Assembly: GCF_000251105.1 (NCBI RefSeq)
Contig: NC_017034.1
Coordinates: 496,001 to 560,000 of the forward strand
From: Methanocella conradii HZ254
GTDB taxonomy: Archaea; Halobacteriota; Methanocellia; Methanocellales; Methanocellaceae
Direction of reading: 5' to 3'
DNA length: 64,000 nt
The notes under the pieces were generated by a model that saw only the letters and a list, made by a program, of their open reading frames with translations, made no database searches and had not been told where the DNA came from. The translations under genes and the position numbers were made by a program. Below are positions 27,371 through 36,314 of the stretch, one piece after another (the first letter of the stretch is position 1; the number at the start of each line of letters is the position of its first letter).

Positions 27371-29257
27371 TTATTTCTTGAGCTCCGCCATGACCTCTTC
27401 TTTGAGTATGCGGCTGATTAGCTTGCCGTCGGCCTTTCCCCGCAGCTTCGACATGGCAAGCCCCATCAAGCCGCTCTGAGAAGCCTCGCCCTTCTCCCTG
27501 ACGAAGTCCTTTTTGGACTGCACGATCTCGTGGATGACTGCCCTTACCTCGCCTTCGCTTATGCCGCCCAGGCCCAGCTTTTTGACGGCCTCTTCTATGG
27601 AGGCTCCGCGGGCCATCTCGGCGAGCACCTTAGGTATTGCTTCCTTAGCTATCCTGCCTTCGGACAGGCACTTAAAAAGCTGCTTATAGTGCTCCCCCGT
27701 CAGGCTCTCCACGGGCACGCCCTCCCGCCTCAGCTCGACCGTGGTGCCGAGCATCGTCCTGGCGACGAGCGTGGCATTGCCATAAGACCGGGCAATCTCC
27801 TCGAACTCCTGGCTCACGGTGGAGTAGGCGATGCCGCCGGCGAGCTCCTCATTCAGGCCGTACTCCCTCATGAGCCGGGCTTTCTTCTCGGGCAGCGTCT
27901 CGGGCAGCTCCTTCCTGAGTTTTTCGAGGAATTCTGGCGTAATCTCCACGGGCGGCACGTCGGTCTCAGGGTACATGCGGGCCCTTCCAGGAAGAGGCCT
28001 CATGTACTCAGTGCTCCCGTTAGGCAGGGCACCCCTTGTCTCCTCTGGCACGCCTATCAGGGCTTCCCTCGCCCTAGCCTTGACCGCCTCCACGGCCCTC
28101 TCCGCCTTCTCCCTTGAGTCTGCCACCATGACGAAGGCGTCGCCCGCGCCAAGGCCCAGCCTCGCCGAAACTGCGTCCACCTCTTCCTGCGTAATGCCAT
28201 ATCCGGGCAGCTCATCTATATGGAATATCCCCCCAACGCCCGCCGCCCTCTTCGCACGGTCAGAAAGCTCCGAGCCAAGGCGTCGGCCAGGCTGTATCTC
28301 CCTGCCCACAAGCCCCCTGAAGCCTCGCAGCCTCACAGCCATGGCGATGCCGCCAGAGGATATAGCTTTTTTAATCACCTTCGAGCCCGTATTTCTGAAA
28401 ACATCTGTTATGTCGAAGGCCTCGTCGTCCACACTGGCACCCCTCGCCACCAGCTCATCCCTTATGGCAAGCAGGTTTACCTGCCTCAACGCCTCGCTCT
28501 CCACCGCCTGCTCGACAAGGTCCAGGGTTTGCACGCCCTTTATCTCTACGCGGGCGCCCCTGGCTATGGAGACGTTCACGTCCTGCCTTATGGTGCCCAG
28601 GCCGCGCTTCACCTCCGGCAGGCTCCTCAACAGGGTGCCTATGTGCAGCGCCACCTCCCTGGCCTGGGCGGGGGTGCGGATATCGGGCGCGGTGGCTATC
28701 TCGATCAAAGGGATGCCCAGCCTATCCAATGAGTATACGATTGCGTCGCCCTTCGCCTCAACCCTGGATGCGGCGTCCTCCTCCAAACATAAAGTATCAA
28801 CGCCCACCCGGCCCGAGGCGGTCTCGACGTGGCCTCCAGAGGCGACAAAGCAGGTGCGCTGAAAACCAGTCGTGTTAGAGCCGTCCACCACTATCTTACG
28901 CATGGTGAAGGCCTCGTCCACCGGTTTCATATTAAGCATCAGCGCCGCCTTGAGGGCCACGGATAGCGCCTCCATGTTCAAGGGCCTCGGAGGCTCCTCG
29001 TCGTTCTCGACGAGGCACGTCGTGTCATAGGCCTTATATATAAACCTCTTTTTGGCCATTGCCTGCTCCGCCGCGGCCCTGTCCACCTCCCCGAGCTCGC
29101 TCTCCCTCGCCCTCAAGTACCTGAAAAACTCGAAATTCGACTCTCTCACATCCCTGTCCCGGGGCGGGCAGTAGCAGTACAGCTTGTGCCTTGTGGCAAG
29201 CTGCTGGTGTATCTCGAGCCCGGCCTTCAGCCCCAGCGCTGCGTAATCCAGGCTCAT
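27371..29257 (-). CDS. gatE: Glutamyl-tRNA(Gln) amidotransferase subunit E
   Basis: GatE activates the glutamate on mischarged Glu-tRNA(Gln), using ATP, so ammonia made by GatD can convert it to glutamine; this archaeal pathway replaces glutaminyl-tRNA synthetase. The start at 29257 (MSLDYAALGLKAGLEIHQQL) overlaps the gatD stop by 4 nt; an upstream ATG at 29272 would lie inside gatD. The KAGLEIHQQL opening, the IEIKGVQTLDLVE segment, the inserted AspRS-like domain (RLRGFRGLVGREIQPGRRLG) and the C-terminal YqeY-like domain are in the family order. Length about 628 residues is normal. Confidence 0.95.
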   Translation of the reverse strand: MSLDYAALGLKAGLEIHQQLATRHKLYCYCPPRDRDVRESNFEFFRYLRARESELGEVDRAAAEQAMAKKRFIYKAYDTTCLVENDEEPPRPLNMEALSVALKAALMLNMKPVDEAFTMRKIVVDGSNTTGFQRTCFVASGGHVETASGRVGVDTLCLEEDAASRVEAKGDAIVYSLDRLGIPLIEIATAPDIRTPAQAREVALHIGTLLRSLPEVKRGLGTIRQDVNVSIARGARVEIKGVQTLDLVEQAVESEALRQVNLLAIRDELVARGASVDDEAFDITDVFRNTGSKVIKKAISSGGIAMAVRLRGFRGLVGREIQPGRRLGSELSDRAKRAAGVGGIFHIDELPGYGITQEEVDAVSARLGLGAGDAFVMVADSREKAERAVEAVKARAREALIGVPEETRGALPNGSTEYMRPLPGRARMYPETDVPPVEITPEFLEKLRKELPETLPEKKARLMREYGLNEELAGGIAYSTVSQEFEEIARSYGNATLVARTMLGTTVELRREGVPVESLTGEHYKQLFKCLSEGRIAKEAIPKVLAEMARGASIEEAVKKLGLGGISEGEVRAVIHEIVQSKKDFVREKGEASQSGLMGLAMSKLRGKADGKLISRILKEEVMAELKK

Positions 29258-30495
29258 ATCGTGGACCTCCACTCTATCTCTCCCGCATAGACCGTTTTCA
29301 TCATCCTCTTAGCCTCCTCGGCGTCCCTGGCTTGCCCGAGCGCCCACATGAGCTTGACCAGGGCAGTCTCGGGCAGCATGTCCTCCCCTTCGACCACGCC
29401 GGCCTTCAGGAGGTCGATGCCCGTCGAGTACACCCGGTCGCATATCCTGCCATTCATGCACTGGGAGGCCATCACGAAAACCATGCCTGCATCCGTTGCC
29501 TTCTTGATAACTGGTATCCATTTCGTGCTCACGTGGCCCAGGCCGGTGCCCTCCAGCACTATGCCCCTGTAGCCCTTTTCCATATAATATTCTATGATAT
29601 CCGGGGACATGCCCGGGTAGAACTTGACGAGGGCACACCTGGCCTCCATGTTGTCCATTAGTTTTAATTCCTGCTCGCCCCGCTTCGTGTAGCCCGTTAT
29701 GGGCGTAATCTTCCTGGTAGCATAGTCGACTTTGGCGATTGGGGGCACGTTCACGCTCTGGAACGCAGTCCTCATGGAAGTGTGGAGCTTACGGACCTTG
29801 GTGCCCCTGTGCACGTAGCAATAATCGTCAGAAGTGGCGCCATGCATGACCACTGTGACGCCGGCTATGTCTGACTTAGCCACTTCAGCGGCGCAGAGCA
29901 TGTTCATGGCGTTGTCGCTTGAAGGCCGGTCTGAAGACCTCTGGGCCCCGACGAGCACTATTGGAACAGGCGTTCTTATCATAAAGGAGAGCGCCGCTGC
30001 AGTATAGCCCATCGTATCCGTCCCATGCGTCACTATGACGCCATCCGCCCCATTCTTTATCTCCTCGTAGGCAGCCCTGGCGAGGCTCTGCCAGGTCGAG
30101 GCCTCCATGTCCTCGCTGAATATCATGCTCAAGACCCTGCCCTTGAAGTTGGCCATCTCCTCGAGCTCCGGTATGGCGTCCAGGATGTCGTCGGCGGTGA
30201 ACTGGCTCGAGACGGCCCCTGTCCTGTAGTCCACCCGGCTCGCTATTGTCCCGCCCGTAGATAATATTGAGATGCTCGGCAGCCCTGGCCTATGGGGGTG
30301 CTCCCTTCGGGCGGGCTTGGGGGGCTGGGGCGCGCGCTCAAGCAGCTCGACTTTCGTGCCATCGAGCGACAATCCCACGTTGTAGCCGCTCTTGAGCTTT
30401 AGCACTATCTTATCCGTCCTGGAGGGCATCACTATTCCCGTGTACTCCCTCCCCTCCTTAACGACCCTTACAATGTCCCCTTCTTTATAATCCAT
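29254..30495 (-). CDS. gatD: Glutamyl-tRNA(Gln) amidotransferase subunit D
   Basis: GatD is the L-asparaginase-type subunit that frees ammonia from glutamine or asparagine for GatE. The ATG at 30495 gives 413 residues starting MDYKEGDIVRVV; the N-terminal ~80 residues form the small beta-barrel AnsA-like extension. The asparaginase domain shows the catalytic Thr in ILSTGGTIASRVDYRTGAV and the second Thr with Asp in VTHGTDTMGYTAAAL. It is coupled to gatE by a 4-nt overlap and its start lies within the 3' end of argH, so argH-gatD-gatE are likely one operon. Confidence 0.95.
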   Translation of the reverse strand: MDYKEGDIVRVVKEGREYTGIVMPSRTDKIVLKLKSGYNVGLSLDGTKVELLERAPQPPKPARREHPHRPGLPSISILSTGGTIASRVDYRTGAVSSQFTADDILDAIPELEEMANFKGRVLSMIFSEDMEASTWQSLARAAYEEIKNGADGVIVTHGTDTMGYTAAALSFMIRTPVPIVLVGAQRSSDRPSSDNAMNMLCAAEVAKSDIAGVTVVMHGATSDDYCYVHRGTKVRKLHTSMRTAFQSVNVPPIAKVDYATRKITPITGYTKRGEQELKLMDNMEARCALVKFYPGMSPDIIEYYMEKGYRGIVLEGTGLGHVSTKWIPVIKKATDAGMVFVMASQCMNGRICDRVYSTGIDLLKAGVVEGEDMLPETALVKLMWALGQARDAEEAKRMMKTVYAGEIEWRSTI

Positions 30496-31987
30496 GATGC
30501 GCCTCCAACACGATTTCATCGACAATCCTGGATAGCTCGCCGCTTGCCTCGTCCAGCTTCTCCCTGAGGGCGGCCAGCGCCTTCTCATCTGCCTTAAGCC
30601 TTGCATTTTCCGCCGCGAGCTTCTTTCTTATGGCGGACTTCGCAGGGCCTCCAAGTATCTTCCTGCGCTCTACGTTCTTCATGGGGTCCTTGGCCTCTTC
30701 GAGCATTTCTTCGGTTAGACCCATGTCGCTGAGCTTCCTCCCTATCATGGCCATCGAGGCCTCGTCCACGTCATCTAGAGAGGGATCGCCGCCGCCCCTT
30801 GCCAGGCGCCCCACGATGCCGTGGGCGGTCCTGAATGGCAGCCCGGTCGCCCTGACTATTGTGTCCGCTATCTCCGTTGCCGTGGTGAATCCCATCGTGC
30901 TCTTCCTCGCCATCTCATCCCTATTTACTTTAAGCGTGCTCACCGCCCCGGCCAGTATTCTCGTAGATGACCGGCTTATCTCGAATGAGCGCAATAGCTG
31001 GGGCGTGACCTCTTGAAGGTCGCTATTATAGCTATAAGGAAGCCCCTTTACTATGGTGAAAGCTGAGACCATGTGGCCTATCACGGTGCCGCACCTGCCC
31101 CTTACAAGCTCTAATACGTCCGGGTTCTTTTTCTGGGGCATTATCGAGCTAGTCGAGGCGTAGGCGTCGTCGAGCTCCACGAAGCCGAACTCTGGCGTGC
31201 TCCACAGGACGAGCTCGTCGGCCAGCCGGCTCAAATCCGTCTCCAGGATGGCGATTGCGCTCAGCGTAGTTAAGATGAAGTCCCTGGATGAGACGCCGTC
31301 CATGGAGTTGTCCATGGGCCTGTCGAAGCCCAGCAGCCTCGTCGTATATTCCCTGTCTAATGGGAAGCCCGTTGAGGCAAAGGCTGCGCTTCCTAATGGA
31401 TTAAGGTTAACATACTTGTAGGCGTCCAGAAGGCGCTCGAAGTCCCTGTCCATGGCGGAGGCGTGCGCCATTAAATGGTGTGCGAGCGTGGTGGGCTGGG
31501 CATGCTGTAAATGAGTAAAGCCCGGCATCACCGTGTCGACGTTGTCTTCGGCGAGCCTTACAATTGCACTTCGTAATTCCAGCAGGTCTGTCATCAGGCC
31601 TAAAAGCTCATTTCGTGCAGAGATGCGGATGCAGGTCGCCACCTCGTCATTGCGGGAGCGCCCCGAGTGCATCCTTCCGCCCACGCCCTCGCCAACCCGC
31701 TTTATCAGCCTTGACTCGATGGCCATGTGGACGTCCTCGAATTGCTCGATGTGCACGCTGTCCACTCCTTCTGCCTCTATCTCGCCAATGGCTTTCAGTA
31801 TAGAGGCAGCATCCTTTTTTTCTATGACCCCCTGCTTCGCCAGCATTGCCGTATGGGCCTTATCGACCATAATGTCCGATGGGAAAATCCACCGGTCAGC
31901 CTGCAACGAGGAAGTAAAAGCGTTGATTTCCTCGCTTTTTGCGGCGGAAAGCCTGCCCCTCCGCAGTATGTCCTCTTTGTTATCCAT
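30485..31987 (-). CDS. argH: Argininosuccinate lyase
   Basis: ArgH splits argininosuccinate into arginine and fumarate. The family signature SSIMPQKKNPD and the TxxTHxQxA-like GFTHLQHAQPTTLAHH motif are present, as is the early GRMHSGRSRND block. The ATG at 31987 (MDNKEDILRRGRL) is chosen since it starts just before the conserved RRGRL; 32008 would add seven residues. A TATA-like element (catatatgat, about 32024-32033) lies 37-46 nt upstream. About 500 residues is normal. It is the first gene of a probable argH-gatD-gatE operon. Confidence 0.94.
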   Translation of the reverse strand: MDNKEDILRRGRLSAAKSEEINAFTSSLQADRWIFPSDIMVDKAHTAMLAKQGVIEKKDAASILKAIGEIEAEGVDSVHIEQFEDVHMAIESRLIKRVGEGVGGRMHSGRSRNDEVATCIRISARNELLGLMTDLLELRSAIVRLAEDNVDTVMPGFTHLQHAQPTTLAHHLMAHASAMDRDFERLLDAYKYVNLNPLGSAAFASTGFPLDREYTTRLLGFDRPMDNSMDGVSSRDFILTTLSAIAILETDLSRLADELVLWSTPEFGFVELDDAYASTSSIMPQKKNPDVLELVRGRCGTVIGHMVSAFTIVKGLPYSYNSDLQEVTPQLLRSFEISRSSTRILAGAVSTLKVNRDEMARKSTMGFTTATEIADTIVRATGLPFRTAHGIVGRLARGGGDPSLDDVDEASMAMIGRKLSDMGLTEEMLEEAKDPMKNVERRKILGGPAKSAIRKKLAAENARLKADEKALAALREKLDEASGELSRIVDEIVLEAHHGL

Positions 31988-32066
31988 CGTGACGCCTCTG
32001 TTACGCAAATACTTCTAACGTCATCATATATGATTGTTTATGTGTTGGATGTTTAGGACGGTGGGG

Positions 32067-32109
32067 TCAAGGGGCGGAGAATCCCCTTGAAACGGCGGGA
32101 TGAATCCGT
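32067..32109 (+). repeat. Hairpins at the left edge of the TnpB unit
   Basis: A perfect 8-bp stem (32067-32074 with 32083-32090) and a 4-bp stem (32092-32095 with 32106-32109) lie between argH and tnpB. Such small hairpins are typical of IS200/IS605-type ends, but could equally be a remnant of another element. The element boundary is uncertain. Confidence 0.45.
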
Positions 32110-32193
32110 CCCTTGCTCTCCTGTACAAAAAGTAATAATATTTTCGGCAAGCACAGGCAAAGTATATGAACGATTGCATAATATTTTTTTTGT

Positions 32194-33501
32194 ATGCTTG
32201 TGAGGAAGACGGTCAGGATACCCGTCCACTATGAGACTACGAAGAGCAAGCTGGACAGGCTGGGCAGGCTGACCGCCAGGCTGACCTATTGCATATCGTT
32301 AATCAACGGTCTCGTCTCCCCTGAGACGAGTCTAGACCGGAAGACGTTGCGGAGGCTGGTCAAGGATAATAATATAGCGAGAAAGACTGGCCTATCCTCC
32401 GGGTATGTTGACCAGTGTATCGACAGGGTACTGTGGGCGTGGCGGAGCTACGAGGACAGGCACGGCGAGTGGCGGTACAGGTATGACAGGGCTTTGGAAG
32501 AACTCCAGAACGCCGGAGACGACGGGCGGGAGAAGCTTGAGAAGAGGGTCAAGAGGCTCCAGGAAAACGAGCCGTCCACTCCGGTATTCCTCCACAAGGT
32601 CTCCTGTCGATTGGATTTTCGCACCGGGAGGATAGAGCGGGGCGAGAACTCCTTCTTGTTGTGGATGCATGTCAGCACGCTAGAGAAGGGGGAGACGATG
32701 GACGTTCCCCTGAACCCTTCTTATTATCATCTCAAGCAACTCGAAGGAGCCATGATAAGCGACTTCGAGATAATACGGAAGAACGGCAAATACTACGCTC
32801 ACATATCCACGACGAGGTTCGTGGATACTAGAATAACAAGTTCCTATGGGGGCATCGACCAGGGCCTGAACAGGACGCTGGCAATCGTATTGCTGGACGA
32901 GGTGCCCCGTGAAGAGCTATTGTACGATGAGAAGCGAAACATGCTGGACAAGTACGACGACATCATCGCCTCGCTACAATCGGCTATGGCGTCGGCGAGA
33001 CACGTCGAGCCAAGGAAGCTCGTCGAATACCACAAGATGTCGAGAAAGCTCAAGCAGCTACGAGGCAAGAGGAACAACGTGTCCGTGTACCACGATTGGC
33101 TATTGGCAAACAAGGCTGCCGAATACACCGACGGCTACGACATAGCCATTGGCAACACGAAGTTCCGGCAGACACAGTATCGTGGGAATGGTATGCCATC
33201 GCTCCGAAAGAGAATAGGCAAATGGAGCTACGGCAGGCAGAGGATATTCATAGCCCATAAGCGGGCCGAAAGAGGATTAACCACGATGCTCGTCGATGAG
33301 AGGAACACGTCGAACACATGCCGTTGTGGGAGCAGGCTGGTCGCGAGGAAGTACCATGACGGTGCTTCGTGGCTCCTGTGCCACTCCTGTGGCTCGAAGC
33401 TCGACGCGGGCCTCAACGCGGCGTACAACATAGCTCTTCGATGCCGAGATGACCGGCTGAAAGTGCGGATGAACGCGGCGGAGAACCGCGCGAGCGCATA
33501 A
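32194..33501 (+). CDS. tnpB: TnpB-family RNA-guided nuclease, IS200/IS605-type
   Basis: A 435-residue TnpB/OrfB-like protein without a neighbouring tnpA. RuvC-I Asp222 lies in YGGIDQGLNRTLA and RuvC-III Asp404 in SKLDAGLNAAYNIA. The zinc-ribbon Cys are CRCGS and CHSCGS. The usual RuvC-II site (E-D-L) is replaced by DIAIGNTKFRQ, but a Glu is found further on at residue 369 (MLVDERNTSNT) just before the zinc ribbon, the position used in TnpBs with a rearranged RuvC-II. The gene is intact and may be active as an RNA-guided nuclease. A long hairpin follows directly. Confidence 0.88.
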   Translation: MLVRKTVRIPVHYETTKSKLDRLGRLTARLTYCISLINGLVSPETSLDRKTLRRLVKDNNIARKTGLSSGYVDQCIDRVLWAWRSYEDRHGEWRYRYDRALEELQNAGDDGREKLEKRVKRLQENEPSTPVFLHKVSCRLDFRTGRIERGENSFLLWMHVSTLEKGETMDVPLNPSYYHLKQLEGAMISDFEIIRKNGKYYAHISTTRFVDTRITSSYGGIDQGLNRTLAIVLLDEVPREELLYDEKRNMLDKYDDIIASLQSAMASARHVEPRKLVEYHKMSRKLKQLRGKRNNVSVYHDWLLANKAAEYTDGYDIAIGNTKFRQTQYRGNGMPSLRKRIGKWSYGRQRIFIAHKRAERGLTTMLVDERNTSNTCRCGSRLVARKYHDGASWLLCHSCGSKLDAGLNAAYNIALRCRDDRLKVRMNAAENRASA

Positions 33502-33546
33502 CATGGGATGCCCGCCAATAAAATTGGCGGGAGGATGTCACCATGT
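33501..33546 (+). ncRNA. Right-end hairpin / putative reRNA (omega-RNA) 3' part
   Basis: A nested stem pairs 33501-33506 with 33541-33546 and 33511-33519 with 33523-33531 around an aaa loop, right after the tnpB stop. The sequence ggaggatgtcac follows the inner stem, as at the 3' end of many tnpB-associated guide RNAs. If so, the guide would begin near 33541. This is inference from position and shape. Confidence 0.5.
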
Positions 33547-33663
33547 AATAGCAATGGTCGGGCAAGTGGTTCTTTTGCACTAGAAAAAGAAGATGTGGTG
33601 CCGAACCATCCATTAACGAATAATAAAACCCCCTCAGTCACTAGAAATCACGGCAAGGCCACC

Positions 33664-33870
33664 CTATAGTTTTTTTAGCTTTTCCGCCTTTTCCATGCGG
33701 TATTTGTATGAGAAGATGAGGGAGCCGCCCAGGAGCATCGCCGAGGCCAGGATGATCAGGCCGAGCGCCAGGTAGTATTGGTGAAAGTATGAGGCCACGA
33801 TGGCGCAGAGAGCGGCTATAAATGATATGGAGATGTAAGCGGTCTTTATCGTCCTTGAATCCATTTTCAT
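33664..33870 (-). CDS. Small two-helix membrane protein
   Basis: A 68-residue protein with two hydrophobic helices (about residues 10-28 and 31-50) and a Lys-rich C-terminal tail. Its start overlaps the purE stop by 4 nt (ATGA), indicating coupled translation. No family was recognised. It is the last gene of the purE run; the tnpB unit ends just beyond. Confidence 0.7.
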   Translation of the reverse strand: MKMDSRTIKTAYISISFIAALCAIVASYFHQYYLALGLIILASAMLLGGSLIFSYKYRMEKAEKLKKL

Positions 33871-34256
33871 GCGTTCACCTCCAGTATGCGTATGGCCAGG
33901 TGCGCCGCGTTCTCGCCATTATCGATGCCGACGCACGCCACTGGCACGCCCCTGGGCATCTGCACGATCGATAGGAGGGCGTCGAGCCCGCCTAGCTTCG
34001 CCGAGACAGGGACCCCGATGACAGGCTTATTCGTCTTTGAGGCCACCACGCCGGGCAGGGCCGCCGATAGCCCTGCTATGGCTATGAACACCTTAGCTTC
34101 AGACTTCTTAACGTAGGCGTCCAGGTCCTCCGGGTTTCGGTGGGCCGACAATACCTGAAGGTCGTAAGAGACGCCATTCTTTGTCAGGACGTCAACGGCC
34201 TTATCCGCGATGGCGCGGTCCGAGGCCGAGCCGAGTATGATTGCCACGTCTACCAT
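33867..34256 (-). CDS. purE: PurE, 5-(carboxyamino)imidazole ribonucleotide mutase/AIR carboxylase
   Basis: A 129-residue purine-synthesis enzyme that makes CAIR from N5-CAIR or directly from AIR and CO2. The signature GSASDRAIADKA, the LSAHRNPEDLDAYV block with the conserved His, and GLSAALPGVVASKT are present. No purK is adjacent; several methanogens use an AIR carboxylase type of PurE (class II) without PurK, and the short length and sequence leave class open. It is coupled to the small membrane protein downstream. Confidence 0.9.
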   Translation of the reverse strand: MVDVAIILGSASDRAIADKAVDVLTKNGVSYDLQVLSAHRNPEDLDAYVKKSEAKVFIAIAGLSAALPGVVASKTNKPVIGVPVSAKLGGLDALLSIVQMPRGVPVACVGIDNGENAAHLAIRILEVNA

Positions 34257-34263
34257 GAAAGCC

Positions 34264-34446
34264 TTATATGTTGGCTGGGTACTCTTTAAACTTTTTATAG
34301 GATAACAGTATATCCAGGGAAGCCATCTCCTCGATGAGCTTCAGGAACTTTTCCCTGTCCGACTTTTTAAGGCTGATGAGCTCGTTCAGGTCTTTTGCCG
34401 TTATCATGCCTATCACTTGAAGTAGCAACCGCAATATCCCGGGCAT
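34264..34446 (-). CDS. Small hypothetical protein
   Basis: A 60-residue ORF (47 residues if the internal ATG starting MITAKDLNELISLKK is used) placed 7 nt upstream of purE on the same strand. It has a helical, Lys/Leu-rich composition without a signal or membrane segment. Support is its tight spacing in the run and sensible composition. It was not recognised as a known family. Confidence 0.5.
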   Translation of the reverse strand: MPGILRLLLQVIGMITAKDLNELISLKKSDREKFLKLIEEMASLDILLSYKKFKEYPANI

Positions 34447-34537
34447 GATACAAAAACCTTCCGCTTATATTTCGATGCGGCGAAAACTACTCGATGTTTT
34501 GGAAAGGTAAATTAATTTTTAACTTATTTTATATATT

Positions 34538-36289
34538 ATGAGCGTGATTGGTGAGCTGAGGAGCCAGCGCCTCAGGAGAGTAGGCCCTGAGATAGACCCC
34601 CTGAAGATATCGATTGACTGGACCCTAGAAGATTTAGAGAAGCCGCAGGTGCTGGTGGAGGACGTATGGGGCGACGCCCTGCCCGGCAGCTATCACCTGC
34701 TGCGCCTGTCGGAGATGGCGTGCAGGGGCGTGTATGCTAGTGGGGGTAAGCCCGCGAAAATGCACGTGACTGACATGTGCGATGGCATCGCGCAGGGCAC
34801 TGAGGGGATGGGCTACTCGCTATTGTCTCGCGATATAATATGTGACATGGTGGAGATACACTGGAGGGCGCAGCCGCTCGACGGCATGGTGCTCCTGTCG
34901 AGCTGCGACAAGAGCGTGCCCGCCCACCTCATGGCCATGGCGAGGCTGGGCGATGCGCCGGCGATTCATGTGCCTGGCGGCACCATGATGGAGGGGCCGG
35001 GCATGTTCACGCTGGAGCGGGTGGGGACCATCTATTCCCAGCTTAAGCGCAACGAGATATCTGAAGATGAGTATTTATTCCTGCAGAGGAGGGCCTGCCC
35101 GACGGTGGGCTGCTGCTCGTTCATGGGGACGGCAAACACGATGCAGGCCATGTCGGAGGCCCTGGGACTGGCCATGCCCGCCTCCGCCAGCATGCCCGCC
35201 TTCATGAACGATATAAGGCAGAGCGCGGAGGCGTGCGGGCGCCGCATCGTTGAGATGATAGAGGAGGGCCTGACAACCTCTAAAATCTTGAGGCGCGAGT
35301 CTTTCGAGAACGCCATCATGGTGCACGCAGCCATTGGCGGCTCCACTAACGCCTTGCTGCACCTTCCCGCAATAGCCCGGGAGGCGGGCATTAAAATACA
35401 TCCAGGCCTGTGGAACGAGCTGAACAGAAGTGTGCCGTTTTTGCTAAACTGCAGGCCAAGCGGGGCATACCCCGCCATCTTTTTCTGGTATGCGGGGGGC
35501 GTGCAGGGCATCATCCGGGAGATAAAAGGCCATCTTCACCTGGATGCCATGACGGTGACCGGCAAAACGCTGGGAGAAAACCTGAAAGAGCTTGAGAATG
35601 CGAATTATTTCGATAAAGTCAGGCGGTATCTTGTCAACTATAGGGTGGATGCTGAGGACGTCATTGCCTCCGCGAGCCGGCCAAGGGGCGAAGGGTCTAT
35701 CGCCATCTTGAAGGGGAACCTGGCGCCTTCTTATGCCATGGTGAAGTATTCCGCAGTGCCCCCGGAGATGCTCAGGCATGTGGGGCCTGCAGTCGTGTTC
35801 GAGAGCGAGAAGGAGGCGTTTGATGCAATAGTGGGCGGCAAAATAGAGAGAGGCTCGGCCATCGTAATACGGTATATGGGGCCGAGGGGCTGTGGCATGC
35901 CAGAGATGTTCTATCCTACAGAGGCGCTCGCATCGAGCCCTGAGCTTCATAGTACAACGGCACTGGTGACCGACGGCCGCTTCTCAGGAGCCAGCCGCGG
36001 CCCATGCGTGGGGCATGTCTCCCCCGAGGCCATGGCTGGCGGGCCTATCGCCATCGTCGAAAGAAATGACCTCATCGAGATAGACATTCCGGGAAGAAGC
36101 CTCGACCTGGTGGGAGTTAATGGAAAAAGGGAAGATGCGGATACCATGGCTAAAGTAATCCGTGAGCGCCTTTCGAAATGGAAGAAGCCACCAGAGAAGT
36201 ACCGTGGAGTATTGGGGCTCTACACCAGGCTGGCCGCATCTGCCATGGAGGGAGGCTACATTGATTTTGGCGCGTGCCCGGTGAGGTGA
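34538..36289 (+). CDS. IlvD/Edd family dehydratase
   Basis: A 583-residue iron-sulfur dehydratase of the IlvD/Edd family. Conserved Cys occur in VTDMCDGIAQG, LSSCDKSVPAHLMAMA and CPTVGCCSFMGTANTM; the last two blocks take the place of CDKxxPG and GACGGMYTANT of classical dihydroxy-acid dehydratase. The C-terminal SGASRGPCVGHVSPEAM block is typical. The altered motifs (KSVPAH; TVGCCSF) fit sugar-acid dehydratases or other members better than canonical IlvD, so the substrate is open. A TATA-like element (taacttattttatatatta) lies right before the ATG, so the message is likely leaderless. Not in an operon. Confidence 0.85.
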   Translation: MSVIGELRSQRLRRVGPEIDPLKISIDWTLEDLEKPQVLVEDVWGDALPGSYHLLRLSEMACRGVYASGGKPAKMHVTDMCDGIAQGTEGMGYSLLSRDIICDMVEIHWRAQPLDGMVLLSSCDKSVPAHLMAMARLGDAPAIHVPGGTMMEGPGMFTLERVGTIYSQLKRNEISEDEYLFLQRRACPTVGCCSFMGTANTMQAMSEALGLAMPASASMPAFMNDIRQSAEACGRRIVEMIEEGLTTSKILRRESFENAIMVHAAIGGSTNALLHLPAIAREAGIKIHPGLWNELNRSVPFLLNCRPSGAYPAIFFWYAGGVQGIIREIKGHLHLDAMTVTGKTLGENLKELENANYFDKVRRYLVNYRVDAEDVIASASRPRGEGSIAILKGNLAPSYAMVKYSAVPPEMLRHVGPAVVFESEKEAFDAIVGGKIERGSAIVIRYMGPRGCGMPEMFYPTEALASSPELHSTTALVTDGRFSGASRGPCVGHVSPEAMAGGPIAIVERNDLIEIDIPGRSLDLVGVNGKREDADTMAKVIRERLSKWKKPPEKYRGVLGLYTRLAASAMEGGYIDFGACPVR

Positions 36290-36314
36290 GGGCCTATCCA
36301 GGCCAAATTTTCTA

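Noticed and set aside
27530..28862. Long plus-strand frames inside gatE
   Set aside because: The opposite strand encodes a complete, well-conserved GatE.
32194..33501. TnpB as a nuclease-dead repressor (TldR-like)
   Set aside because: Both RuvC Asp are kept and a Glu is available at 369, so loss of activity is not supported.
33228..33641. A 137-codon minus-strand frame over the tnpB 3' end
   Set aside because: It is a shadow of the coding strand of tnpB, with no motif and no promoter.
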